DNA of 64,000 nt from Boesenbergia rotunda (lineage: Eukaryota; Streptophyta; Magnoliopsida; Zingiberales; Zingiberaceae): positions 106,852 through 170,851 of the forward strand of contig JAGFNQ010000205.1 in assembly GCA_024364735.1 (NCBI GenBank), given 5' to 3'. A model generated the notes under the pieces. The model had not been told where the DNA came from and ran no database searches. It saw only the letters and a program-made list of their open reading frames with translations. Below are positions 53,431 through 64,000 of this stretch, in pieces. Each line of letters opens with the position of its first letter. The first letter of the stretch is position 1. The translations under genes and the position numbers were made by a program.

Positions 53431-54971
53431 TATTGGTGCAAAGAGCATCAGTCATGAACAATCAACCTCTAGTGTTTCGATGTTTGACAATATACTATGG
53501 TCTGGTCAAAGGGATCAAGGGTTAAGCCAAACAGGACCTTATATTTGGTAGGGTAAACCCAGGTTTGATCAGTTTGACAAAGGGTTAGCCGAACATGACC
53601 TGATGTTTGATAGAGTGAATAGTACCCAACATTCGTCAGTTTGACCAACGGATAAGCCAAACAGGACTTGATGTTTGGCAGAGTGTCTAAACTCATATCT
53701 GGTCAGATAGACCAAGGACTGAACTAAATAGGACTTGATGTTTGGCAGAGAGAAGTCTAGTCAGGATTAAGATGACTAGCAAAAAAGTCCTTATCGAGGA
53801 ATGAAATCCTGGTGAGTGAAGGTGGGTCATAGTGAGTGAAGCTAGGTGGACGAAATCTTGGTGAGTGAAACTGGGTCATAGTGAGTGAAGCTAGGTGGAC
53901 AAAATCCTGGTGAGTGAAGCTGAGTCCTAGTGAGTGATACTAGGTGAACGAAATCCTGGTGAGTGAAAGTGGGTCCTAGTGAGTGAAGCTAGGTGGACGA
54001 AATCCTGGTGAGTGAAGCTGGGTCCTAGTGAGTGAAGCTAGGTGAACAAAGTCCTAGTGAGTGAAGCTGGGCAAAAAGTCCTGGTTCGGTGAATTGGCCA
54101 CAAAGACTTGGCCGAGGGTTGGGCACCGAAGTACTGGTTCGAGGAATTGGGCACGAAGTCCTAGTCAAGGATGTGACAAAAGACTTAGCCGAGCAAGGAC
54201 TACGAACAGAAGTAGAGATGGGTCAAGGATCAGACGTTTCGAGATCCAGGAGTCTCAGAGGTCGAGAAAAAGTCTAATCGGAGGTCCTGGTTGGCAAAGG
54301 TTAACTTCTCCAGATTGGAGTAGGTGAGGACGCATTCCCCGGAAAAGGGAACAGTAGGCATCGGTTCGACCTAGGATTTTATTTGAAATCCAAAGTCAGG
54401 ACTAATTAGCTCTGGCTATCAATCATTAAGGCTTAGGATTATTTGTTTGTCTTGCAGGAACCTAGAGTTGGAGGCAAGATAGGAGAGCAAACGCAAAAAA
54501 ATAATGTCCTGGAAAAGGGCTTCCTGGGCACCCGGATCAACTCAGGCGCCCTATGTGGAGGGCGCCCTCAAGGGGTTGAGGCCATCCCAAGCGCCTGAAA
54601 CATACCAAGCACCTCAGTGCTCCCAGGCGCCTGGGATGCAGATTTTATCCCTACGATCAGTACGTTAGTTCGGATCAGGTTTGACCACTATAAGGCGCCT
54701 CAATGGGCTCTAGGGCGCCTGAATGCAGTGTATAAAAGGGGCTTCGATCCCTCAGTTCAGAACATCAACTTTCACATCCACTTACTCATTCTATTCAAAG
54801 GAAAAGTGCTGAGACAAAGTTCTACGACCAAGGAGGCTGCAGGAGGAAGTACACGACGCTTTGGATTTCCAAAGTTGGATGAGACTTTCACATTTGCGAA
54901 TGATTAACGAAGATTTGGAGCAAATTTATGAGTCGATATTCACCCCCTCTACAGACGCCACCGATTACACA
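53431..54971 (+). mobile_element. Solo LTR nested in the E5 LTR
   Basis: 1541 bp, TATTGGTGCAAAGAGC to GATTACACA. TSD AGCTT (53426-53430) and AGCTC (54972-54976), one mismatch. The uninterrupted sequence is seen in the 3' LTR near 58290. Hairpin repeats 53805-54085, GGCGCC words 54545-54720, TATA-like GTATAAAAGGGG near 54730. Confidence 0.87.
53805..54085 (+). repeat. Hairpin array, loop GAGTGAA
   Basis: About eleven units of CCTAGTGAGTGAAGCTAGG or CCTGGTGAGTGAAGCTGGG kind, alternating. Both A-U and G-U stem forms appear in step on the two arms. It lies in U3 of the solo LTR. Confidence 0.82.
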
Positions 54972-55574
54972 AGCTCAAATTGGGATGATTGAAAATCTCA
55001 AGGGATCACTAGAAGTCTAGTCAACCAAAGGCTGACTAGAACCAGGTGAACCAAGTGCCCGAGTGGACTCGGGCACCCGACCATACAGGCGCTCAATTGT
55101 AACTCGGGCGTCCGAGAACAAATTCTATCCATTTAATGGTCGTTGCGACGTGGATAAACTTTAACCCGAGTAAGGTGCCCTTGTTTCACTGGGGTGCTCG
55201 TGAAGTGTCACGTCAACATCTCGATAAGTTTGTCCAAGGGCTATTAATAAACCCATGAACTCAGAAAGAAGAACAACAACTGTGTATTCGCTTTTTTATT
55301 ATGTTTTGAGCTTTCCAAAGATTGTAAGAGGCTTCTTCGCCTACAACGAAGGAGACATTTTTAGTGCGCTTTTTAACTATATTGAATTAACAATCATCCT
55401 GGTTTCAACCAAGTAAGCTATAGTCTCTTTCCTTTTAGAGTTGTTTATGTTTTCAATTATTTTAATTAATTATTCAACTAATTAATTATCTTTGCTAAAG
55501 AAATTACAAAAGATCAAGTTTGTATTTGCAGGGTTATTCATCCCCCTCTAGTCAGCCTACACGGGTCTAACAAT

Positions 55575-55635
55575 TGGTATCAGAGCCCAACCACTTCAGG
55601 AGGACTAATTGCCGCCTAAAGCAACAAGACGATGG
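55575..55635 (+). promoter_or_regulatory. E5 PBS and leader
   Basis: PBS TGGTATCAGAGC at 55575-55586. GGACTAATTGCCGCCTAAAG follows, a diverged form of the shared leader motif. Confidence 0.75.
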
Positions 55636-56850
55636 TCGAATCGACTATCCACCAACCAAAGTTTGAGGGGGAGTTTGCGATGTGAAAACGTAAGATGGAG
55701 GTTTTTTAAAGACAGATTTTAAATTATTACTTATCATGAAAAATGATTTTGTGGCACCTGAAGACAAGGAAGAATACCTCTGGTCGAAGAAGGAACAAGC
55801 CTATTGCCTAATGGGAATGTGAAATTTCATTTTCTATCCGTACTACCAGCATAAGAAGTCAACCACGCCAGCCTCTACGAATTTGGGAAAGAGCTCTTGG
55901 AGAAGTTCCTGGAACTACATGAAGGGACCTTGGAAGCAAAGCTCACCCGTCGAGATCTACTCAGAAGTCAGTTAACCAACCTCCATATGGATGAAGTAGA
56001 GACAGTGGCTCAACTATATGCGAGGATTAAGGAGCTGATCACCGGACTTACGAATCTCGAAGAATCGATAACAAGCTGAGATCGCTAAGGTATGCTCTGA
56101 ACACGTTTCCAAGATGTCTATAATAGACTCATTCTACATCTCAAAAGACATCGAGGAAAGTACTTTAGAGGAATTATTTTCTACTTTAGAACCTCACGAG
56201 TCTTGGTGTGCAGGAAGAAATAAAAGGATGGACAATATTGCCCTAAACACGATGAAGGCCGAACCGAATGCGGATTCTTCAGCTGATAAAGAGGGAACTG
56301 CGTACATGATAAGAAAGCTAATTAAATACTTTAAATCTAAAAAGTTTAATAAGATGCAGGCAAAAAATATTCTCCGGGAAGAAGAAAAGTCAAATGCTAC
56401 AACTGCCATAAAGAAGGACATATAAAAGATAACTGCTCAAAACTGAAAGAGAAAAAGGTAAATAAGTCGAAGCTCAAGAACCTGAAGGCAACATGGGAGG
56501 ATACTTAATCATCTGAGACCGAGATCGAAGCCTACGCTGGACTAGTACTAATGGCTAGTCACCAAGAATCAGATAACAAAGCAATCTCAGAAGAAAGCAT
56601 TAATGAAAGGGAGCTACTTCAGAAGAAAGCAACGATGAAGCGGGAACATGCACCTTTGAACGTGACATGGTAAGTGAGGTAGGTCTCTTACCTCCCCAAT
56701 CGGTTGTATTATGGTATAAAACCCATGACTAGATCATTTTATAAACTTAGATCTAAATATGTAGATCTAATGAAAAAATTAGCTATTGCAAGTCCACTAG
56801 AAATGTATGATCAAATACAAATTGAAAATTCAAAGTAAAGAAACAAATAG
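55631..56850 (+). pseudogene. gag: E5 gag (UBN2 type), heavily decayed
   Basis: Starts MVESTIHQPKFEGEFAM, then stops and shifts. Later pieces include EKFLELHEGTLEAKLTRRDL (55897-56079) and a 56114-56425 frame. The knuckle CYNCHKEGHIKDNC is readable near 56397-56440 in yet another frame. The order is UBN2, linker, knuckle, acidic tail, as in copia gag. Confidence 0.75.
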
Positions 56851-57994
56851 AAGTATTAGAAAAGAAATTTACATTTTCAAATATTTTTTCTCCTAAAAGG
56901 AATGTTATATTTAATGGATGATTTAATTGGTATTTGAAGAACCATAGGGGCTAAATTGCAAAGGTACCTAAAAAATTATATTCCATCTAAATTTTTGAAT
57001 AATCCAGTAAGTAGAAATTTTTATTGGGTTCCCAAATCTATTTTAAACTGTTAAATGTGTTTGTATACATGTTTAGTAGTTGAATAAATTACTTTAAAAG
57101 TTCTTGAATAATAAAAAATATATTCATTGATTTATTTCAAGATTTAATTGATTTTTGAATTTTTCTGCGAAGAACACATTTCATATCTATCTAAAAAAAT
57201 ATTTTTGGGATTTTTTTATTGTTATACCTATGAATTTCTAATCTAAAATTGAATTTTTAATTTTAAAAATACTTAGAAAACTATTTTTAAAAAATTGGAT
57301 TTTTTTTTTATGAATGACAAGTTGCATTTTGACCATTAAGAAATATTTTCAAGAATTTTTAGTCGAAATCTAATTTTAAAAATTTCTAAGTTTTATAATG
57401 AAGTTTGTTTTTGCTTACTTAAAAATTTTATTTTTCTGTGAAAACGATTACAAAGTTAGATTGCCTACATTAACTTGTTGACAAAAATTTTGAAAATTTT
57501 ATAACCAAAAGATGATTTTTAACAAATTTATTTTCGTAAAATAAAATTTAAATATTAAAAATCATTGAGATAAAATTTTCTTTATGAATTTTTTTAGGAG
57601 ATTCTTTGTTAGATTTTTTATATTGAGAAAAATTATCAAATTTTTTTTTGGTGAAGAAAACTATGTTTGAAAAACTCTCGAATATATTTCTTTACTTAAA
57701 GTATTTTTGAAAAACTATGCTTTTCACTGAGAATTTTTTTTAAACCCTTTAAAATCTCTCAAATTGTTGCAATAGTGTGAAATATCTTTAAGTTTTTTGT
57801 TAACTCCATTTTTTGAAGTGATCAAGGGGGGAGAATTTAGAGGGTTAAGTTAAGGGGAGATTAATTTAATTTAATTGTAATATTTTTTTGTACTTTATGC
57901 ATAATTTTTTTTTATTTTTTTAATAAACAATGTTATTTCTATGTTTGATTTACCCTAACTTAACTTGGATTGATGTAGATAAAAAGGGGGAGAT
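56851..57994 (+). other. E5 3' non-coding region and PPT
   Basis: AT-rich with many T runs; no supported gene. The PPT is at 57981-57994. Confidence 0.7.
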
Positions 57995-58921
57995 TGTATG
58001 TACTCCGGATTGATTTTGATATAATCAACTAGGTCAAGTTAGGTCGTGTATGTTTTTGATCCTTGTGTCTAAGTGTGCAGGAGCTTAGGAGCATAAGAAG
58101 TCAAGTGGAAGACACAGCATAGAGAAGTATGGCATGGGAAGGGATACGATGAGTTTGGTGCATCCGAGGGATGAGAAGATTGCAGAAGAGTACACAGGTG
58201 AACGAGAAGGGTATGTATGACGTCCGAGGGACGAGAAGCCGAGGAGGAAGACTTCTCGAGGAGAAGATCGAAAGCTGATTTCAGATGAGCTTAACTTCGG
58301 ATGATCATAAATCATCCGGGAGCCCTAGAAGACTGGTCAACCAAAGGCTGACCAGAACTAAGTGAACCAGGAGGCCGAGTAGACTCGGCTGCTTGGCCAT
58401 ACAAGCGGCCGAGTAGACTTAGGTGCCCAACCATACAAGCGCCCGATTGCAACTCGGGCACACAAGAACAAATTCCAGCTGTTTAACGATCGTTGTGACG
58501 TGGATAAACGTTGACCCGAGTATGGTGCTCATGTTGCACTCGGGTCCCCATGAATTATCATGTCAGCATCTCTATAAGTTTGTTTAGGAGCTATAAATAG
58601 ACCCCTGAACTCAGAAAGAAGAACAACAACTGTGTATTCACTTTCTTATTACATTCTGAGCTTTTCAAAGATTGTAAGAGGCTTCTTCGCCTACAATGAA
58701 GGAGATATTTTTAGTGTGCTTTTCAACTGTCTTGGATTAACAATCATCCTGGTTGCAACCAAGCAAATTGTAGCCTTTTTCCTTTTAGAATTGTTTATAT
58801 TTTCAATTGTTTTAATTAATTGTTCAACTAATTAATTATCATTTCTAAAGAAATTGCAAAAGATTTAGTTTGTATTTGCAGGGCTATTAATCTCCTCTAG
58901 CCGACCTGCATGGGTCCAACA
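57995..58921 (+). repeat. E5 3' LTR
   Basis: 927 bp, TGTATGTACTCCGG to GGTCCAACA. Confidence 0.88.
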
Positions 58922-59428
58922 CTATAAGCATTGTAATTGATCTTTTAAAGTATCTTGTACGGTCTAATCTTTCGATCCTTCATCTTATTGTATTCCCCAA
59001 TTGAAAAATGATCACGAGTCAATAAAGCTTAAATAAGATCTCTAATGTCAAAAAGTATCTGTCGACAATGACTATCCACTTGAGCCTTATACTTGATATT
59101 ACTTTTAATGATTGTCAGTTTCACCTGCTCATGAATACCCCGAAGATGCTCTATCATCTAATCTGCTTTAATATTAATTCTACCTACTTGTGGAACAAGG
59201 GCTAAATCTAGAAGCCCCGATGGATTCCGCCCATAAACAATCTCAAAAGAACACAATCTTGTGGTCTTGCTTCTCGATCTATACAGGCAAACTCTGCTTG
59301 AGGTAATGCCAAGTCCCACTACTTTGGTTTCGTTCCTGTGAGGCATCTTAGAAGATTGTCTAGATTTTGATTCACCACCTCAATTTGTCCATTTGTCTGA
59401 GGGTGGTAAGCATTGCTAAAGTTCAACT
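58922..59428 (-). pseudogene. pol: Gypsy integrase core and GPY-like part
   Basis: On the minus strand: SNAYHPQTNGQIEVVNQNL, LLRCLTGTKPK, WDLALPQAEFA, then, after a shift, FEIVYGRNPSGLLDLALVPQ. Further on, RKIRPYKIL resembles the GPY/F motif with Gly changed to Arg. Several stops. This is the Ty3/gypsy integrase catalytic core; only its later half is present. The right edge is an LTR insertion at 59429, and the left edge is E5. Confidence 0.82.
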
Positions 59429-59647
59429 TGTTGGTGCAGTTTACATTAATGATCAAATTCAAGTTTTGATGTATGAAAAATGGTTAAAGTTAGAGATTAT
59501 ATTTGTTTAACCTTGTTACTAAGTGTGCCGGATTGAAAGGCTTATGACCTGACACTAGGCAGAAGTCTAGGTTAGTTGAGACTTGACAAGAAGTCCAGTT
59601 AGGTCCATGGGTCTTAATAATTAGCTGAAGCTTAGGTTGGTTGAGAC
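59429..59647 (+). mobile_element. LTR fragment (copia, plus)
   Basis: Starts TGTTGGTGCAGTTTACATT in the gypsy integrase and is cut by the E6 LTR at 59648. Confidence 0.65.
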
Positions 59648-61116
59648 TGTAAGTACCCCGGATTGGTTATGATATTATCAACCGAGTCAAGTTAGTCCTA
59701 TGTTGTTTGATCCTTGTGTCTAAGTGTGCAAGAGCTTAGGATCATAAGAAGTCGAGCGAAAGACGTGACGTATGAGAAGGATGGCACAGGGAAGGGAGCC
59801 GACGGGTTTGGTGCTTTGAGCGACAAAAAGCTACGGAAGAGTACACTGGTGGATGAGAAGGGCGTGCACGAGGTCCAAAGAACGAGAAGCCGGGGAGGAA
59901 ACACGTTCAAGGAGAAGGTCGGAGTTAGGTCTGGGTGAGTTCAACTCTGGACAGTCGGAGCATCACCTAAGCAAATGGGAGAGAAAAACATCAACCAAAA
60001 AGCTGACCTTAAAGACCCAAGGTGCCTCATGTCTGTTTGAGGGTGCCTCAGGTATGAAGATTGAAACAACTGCTAAAAGGCATAAGGGCACCTTAGTTTG
60101 GATTGAGCTATGGAAGAATACACTAGTGGATGAGAAGGGTGTGCATGAGGTTCGAGTAATAAGAAGCTAGGGAGGAAACCTGTTCAAGGAGAACGTTGGA
60201 GTTGGGTCCGAGTGAGCTCAACTCTGGATAGCTGGAGCATCACCTAAGCAAATTAGAGCGAAAAATATCAACCAAAAAGCTAACCTTGAAGACCCAATGC
60301 GCCTCAAGTCTGCTTGAGGGTGCCTCGGGTACGAAGATTGAAACAACTACTGAAAGGCACGAGGGCGCCCTAGATTAGACTAAGGGCACCCTAGATTGGA
60401 CTAAGGGGCCCTCGGTCTTATTCAGGGTGCTCTAAGTGAACAGTAGCAGTTAAGCTACTGTTGCTGGTGTGGATAAAATTTATCCATTCAAGATGCCTTG
60501 GATCACATTTGAGGAGCCTTATTTGTCACGTCAATAAACAACCATTTTGACTGTTGAGCTATAAATAACCCCATAGAGCTAGAATCAAGATATAACAACT
60601 TGTATTCAATTTTTTGGGTCTTTTTACGAGCTTTTCAAAGATTGTAAGAGACTTCCCTGCCTACAACGAAGGAATATTTTAGTGTAGCTTTCAACTGCCT
60701 TAGATTAACAACTACCATGATTGCAACTAAGTAAAAATTTGCCAGCCTCTTTTCTTTTAGTTGTTAATGTTGATTATTTTGACTATTGAGCTATAAATAA
60801 CCCCATAGAGCTAGAATCAAGATATAACAACTTGTATTCAATTTTTTTGGTCTTTTTACGAGCTTTTCAAAGATTGTAAGAGACTTCCCTGCCTACAACG
60901 AAGGAATATTTTAGTGTAGCTTTCAACTGCCTTAGATTAGCAACTACCATGATTGCAACTAAGTAAAAATTTGCCAGCCTCTTTTCTTTTAGTTGTTAAT
61001 GTTGATTATTTTAATTGTTTAACTAATCTGTTATCTTTTCCAAGTTCAAAATCAAAAGATTAAGTTTTGAATTGCAAGGCTATTCACCCCCTCTAGCTAG
61101 CCTACCAGGACCTATA
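59648..61116 (+). repeat. E6 5' LTR with two internal tandem duplications
   Basis: 1469 bp, TGTAAGTACCCCGG to ACCTATA. It is related to the E5 LTR but longer by two tandem duplications: about 277 bp (59832-60108 and 60109-60385) and about 232 bp (60544-60775 and 60776-61007). The second contains the TATA box GCTATAAATAACCCC, so the LTR has two (about 60557 and 60789). Confidence 0.85.
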
Positions 61117-61118
61117 GT

Positions 61119-61170
61119 TGGTATCAGAGTGAGGCTCACTTTCGAAGGACTAACGCTAGATAAAGCAATA
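61119..61170 (+). promoter_or_regulatory. E6 PBS and leader
   Basis: TGGTATCAGAGT, last base changed from C. GGACTAACGCTAGATAAAGC follows. Confidence 0.7.
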
Positions 61171-61171
61171 A

Positions 61172-62374
61172 AATGATGATCGGACTGACTATCCACTCAC
61201 TAAAGTTTGAGGGAGAGTTCGCGATGTGGAAGCGTCAGATGGAGGTATTCTTTAAAACCAACTTTGAATTACTTTTAATAATGAAACATGATTTTGTAGC
61301 ATTTGAAAACAAAGAAGAGCACCTCTGGATGAAGAAGTAGCACGCCGACTTCGTGGCCAATGGAAAAGAAGAGTTCCATTTGCTAACCGTATTACTGACT
61401 TAGGAAGTCAACCGGATCGTCACATACGGATTAGAAAAAGAGTTGTGGGAGAAGTTTCTGGAGTTGCAAGAAGGGACCTCGAAAGCAAAGCTAGCTTGAT
61501 GAGATTTGCTCTGAATTGAACTAACTAATCTCCGAATGAAGAAGGAGAAATGGTGGATAAACAACACACAAAGATTAAGGAGCTAATCAACGGACTCACA
61601 AATCTCGGTGAAATGATAACAAATCAAAATTCATTAAGGTATATCTTGAATACATTTCTGAGAACACCAGAGTGGATGTCGTAAGTCGACTCCTACTATA
61701 TTTTCCAGGACCTCGAAGTAGGTATATTGAAATTTTTTTTCGACTTTTAAACTTCATGAGTCTTGATGTGTAGGAAGAAAAGCAAGAATGGACAATATTT
61801 CCCTAAACACGAGGAAGGTCGAACCAGATGCGGAATCGTCAATCGATGAAGAAGAAATGACCTATATGATAAGAAAGTTAAATAATATTTTTAAATGTAA
61901 TAAATTTATCAAGATGAAGGGCAAGAAGAGCTCTCTAAGAAGAAAGGTTTGATGCTACAACTGTGCTAAATAAGGACATATAAAGGGAAACTACCCAAAG
62001 TTAAAGAATAAAGGGTCAAACAAGTCCAACCACAATAACATGAAGGAAATGTGGGATGAGATGTCGTCATCAGAGTCCCAGATCAAGGCCCACACTGGAT
62101 TTGCAATAATGGTAAGTCACCAAGAATCGGATGACGAAACAACCTCTGAGATGAGCATTAATGAAGGCGAAGATACTTTCGAAGAAAGTGACAATGAAAG
62201 GGGAGCATCCAGCTTTGAACATGACGAAATGGTAAGTGGGGTATGTAAACTTCCTCTAGATAAACTTTATAACGGTATAAAATCCATGATTAGATCTTTT
62301 TACAAACCAAGGACAAAATATATAAAAATGAAAAAGGATAGTGTCAATCTGAAAATGAAATTAGCTACAACATG
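61172..62374 (+). pseudogene. gag: E6 gag (UBN2 type), heavily decayed
   Basis: Reads MMIGLTIHSLKFEGEFAMWK, RQMEVFFKTNFELLL, then stops; later ELWEKFLELQEGTSKAKLA. The knuckle near 61960-61995 has a stop inside and its last Cys changed to Tyr. The acidic end from 62040 (MWDEMSSSESQIKAHTGF) is open for over 100 codons. It is cut by an LTR at 62375. Confidence 0.75.
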
Positions 62375-62609
62375 TGTTGGTGTCGGAAGCACAAGATCGA
62401 ACTTGGGTTTTGATAATGGCAAAGGGTTCAAAGTTAAGGTTAAATACGTTATCTAATGAGTATGTTAAGTGTGCAGGAAAAGTCCTAGGTAAACTAGGCA
62501 CGAAGTCTTGACTTGCAGGGTTGAGCAATAAGCCTGGTCGTGGACTGGGCATTGAAAACCTGACCGAGGGTTGGGCAATAAGTCCTGGTCGTGGACTGGG
62601 CACCGAAGA
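62375..62609 (+). mobile_element. Family I LTR start fragment
   Basis: TGTTGGTGTCGGAAGCAC, then the words GGTTTTGATAATGGCAAAGG shared with 43240. Includes hairpin units such as CCTGGTCGTGGACTGGG. Cut by the next element at 62610. Confidence 0.78.
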
Positions 62610-63137
62610 TGTAACGCCCGCTTTTTTTTTTCTTTCCATAAAGCGGCGTTACGTTAACATACTTGGGCATGTAGACATCATAAGGCAGCGGAATAACTTT
62701 AAGACTTACACATACATGCCCTACTACCATTCTTAACATAATGACATGGGAACTTGGCATATTAACTTTGTACTTAGCATCATATCATACTTAGCTTCAT
62801 GTCATAGAGTTCCATAAGTCACCATTCAAACACATAAGTAGTAAAGATAAAGTTCTAGCATAAAACGAGTAAACATATTGTTTTCTTGGTCAAGTCACTA
62901 CCACACACATGCATTCTTGCCCTCCTGCTGCTTCCTTACAGTCCCCTTGCGTGATCTGCGGTATAAGAAAATAAGACTATAAGCACACATGCTTAGTAAG
63001 ACTCTTTCCTACTCACTAAAACCATTCATCACTTAATCATAAGCACATGAAACATAAACATAACTTAATGCTTGAACATAACTATGAATAAACTTACATG
63101 GCATGATACATGACATAACCTGAACATAATTCAACTG

Positions 63138-63420
63138 TTCTTAACATGCATAGTACATGGCATAAACATAACATATATTGAACATTCTTAACATGCATGA
63201 TACAGGGCATAAATATAATATAAATTAAACATTCTTAACATGCATGATACATGGCATAAACATAACATAAATTAAACATTATTAACATGCATGATACATG
63301 GCATAAACATAAATCTAAAGAAACATTCTTAACATACATGATACATGGCATAAAACTTAACCATAAAGAAACATTCTTAACATGCATGATACATGGCATA
63401 AAACCTAAACATAAACATAA
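63138..63420. repeat. Six 47-bp tandem repeats
   Basis: Units begin TTCTTAACATGCATGATACA at 63138, 63185, 63232, 63279, 63326 and 63374. Spacing is 47, 47, 47, 47 and 48. There are no unique spacers. Confidence 0.92.
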
Positions 63421-63770
63421 ACATAAACATAAAGCATGAACTAACCTGTATGGCATAAACATAAGCATACTTTCCATCATATCATAGGGGCATCTTCTTA
63501 ACATAATCATAAGCATAAATCGTTTACTATCATGCATATTTCTTGACATAAAACATAAGTATAAGACATGACTATCATGGCATAATGCAATATATGAATG
63601 CAGAGTCTAATGCATATACATAAGGATGCTTAACTTTTTAAAACATACTTTTAAATACTTAAACATCATCATATCATCATTGGGGGTCCCCGGCTTGTAC
63701 CACATACATACATCATAAGCGCGCGTCCCTAAGTAGATACGAGGTAGCGAGCCCCGACCTACTAGGGTAA

Positions 63771-63912
63771 GGACAGCATAGTCGGTAGTCCCAGAACCGG
63801 GGCATTCTTAAGGTGCCCATCCCTGTTGCACAGCTTCGGTAGTGCCAGAACTGTGGACAGCATAGTCGGTAGTCCAGAACCGGGGCGTTCTTAAGGTGCC
63901 CATCCCTTGGAC
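63771..63912. repeat. Two-copy repeat, 84-bp spacing
   Basis: GGACAGCATAGTCGGTAGTC starts at 63771 and 63855. Both are followed by CAGAACCGGGGC and TTCTTAAGGTGCCCATCCC. Confidence 0.85.
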
Positions 63913-64000
63913 CTATACTTCGGTCCGGTACAAGCCCATTCATAAATTAAAATACTTTACATGCTTTATCATTCATGAAACATGGCATACATCTTCATTC

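Larger units (their letters stand above)
53132..55572 (+). repeat. E5 5' LTR, split by a solo LTR
   Basis: Left part 53132-53430 starts TGTAAGTACCCTGGG; right part 54977-55572 ends GTCTAACA. Without the insert it is about 895 bp and matches 57995-58921. Confidence 0.85.
53132..58921 (+). mobile_element. E5: non-autonomous copia-like element
   Basis: 5' LTR 53132-55572 (interrupted by a solo LTR), PBS 55575-55586, decayed gag, PPT AAAAAGGGGGAGAT 57981-57994, 3' LTR 57995-58921. The TSD is degraded: TTGTA (53127-53131) versus CTATA (58922-58926). The host integrase frame supports the junction. Confidence 0.85.
62610..64000 (+). mobile_element. Unidentified LTR-like element starting TGTAACGCCC
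   Basis: The start TGTAACGCCCGC is typical of some Ty3/gypsy LTRs. It runs past the window end, so family and length stay open. Contains the repeats at 63138 and 63771. No coding frame supported. Confidence 0.5.

Noticed and set aside
63138..63420. CRISPR-like regular 47-bp repeats
   Set aside because: The repeats abut each other without spacers.

Overview
The window is plant nuclear DNA made almost entirely of nested LTR retrotransposons. I find no convincing host gene, rRNA or tRNA gene. The evidence is LTRs starting TG and ending CA, 5-bp target-site duplications (TSDs), tRNA primer-binding sites (PBS) and purine tracts (PPT), plus decayed gag, protease, RNase H and integrase reading frames of Ty1/copia and Ty3/gypsy type. 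The repeat density suggests a large-genome angiosperm, perhaps a monocot, but nothing here identifies the species. An assembly gap of 114 N lies at 25188-25301.

Layout, left to right. 1-735: reversed 3' part of a copia element. 960-2640: minus-strand gene of putative-plant-transposon type with its upstream region. 2640-6378: minus-strand copia gag, PBS and LTR. 6379-7462: LTR fragment and ~85-bp tandem repeats. 7468-9691: solo LTR (TSD GGAAC). 10233-25187: one minus-strand gypsy-type transposon gene split by two complete non-autonomous elements, E1 (10518-17878, TSD ATCAG) and E2 (19521-24951, TSD CTTAT). After the gap, E3 (to 30168) sits in a tandem gypsy array (30169-41287) with gag and protease but no reverse transcriptase. 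41288-44495: LTR fragment, copia RNase H end and 3' LTR. 44496-59428: a minus-strand gypsy element broken by E4 (44959-52797, TSD AAAAC) and E5 (53132-58921), whose 5' LTR carries a solo LTR (53431-54971). 59429-62609: more copia LTR and gag remains (E6). 62610-end: a new element starting TGTAACGCCC with 47-bp repeats.

E1 to E6 show the PBS TGGTATCAGAGC (one variant) and mostly a PPT of AAAAAGGGGGAGA type. They carry zinc-knuckle gag-like frames and no recognisable protease, integrase or reverse transcriptase, so they probably depended on enzymes from other elements. Every gag copy has at least one stop or frameshift except the two main gypsy frames.

The most interesting signal is structural. 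Several LTR families carry arrays of short hairpins whose stems vary in a compensating way, a stem-loop that overlaps the PBS, ~62-nt multi-stem hairpins near the 3' end, and strong double palindromes just upstream of the TATA box. This looks like a shared set of RNA or DNA structures used by non-autonomous elements. The structures are read directly; their role is inference.
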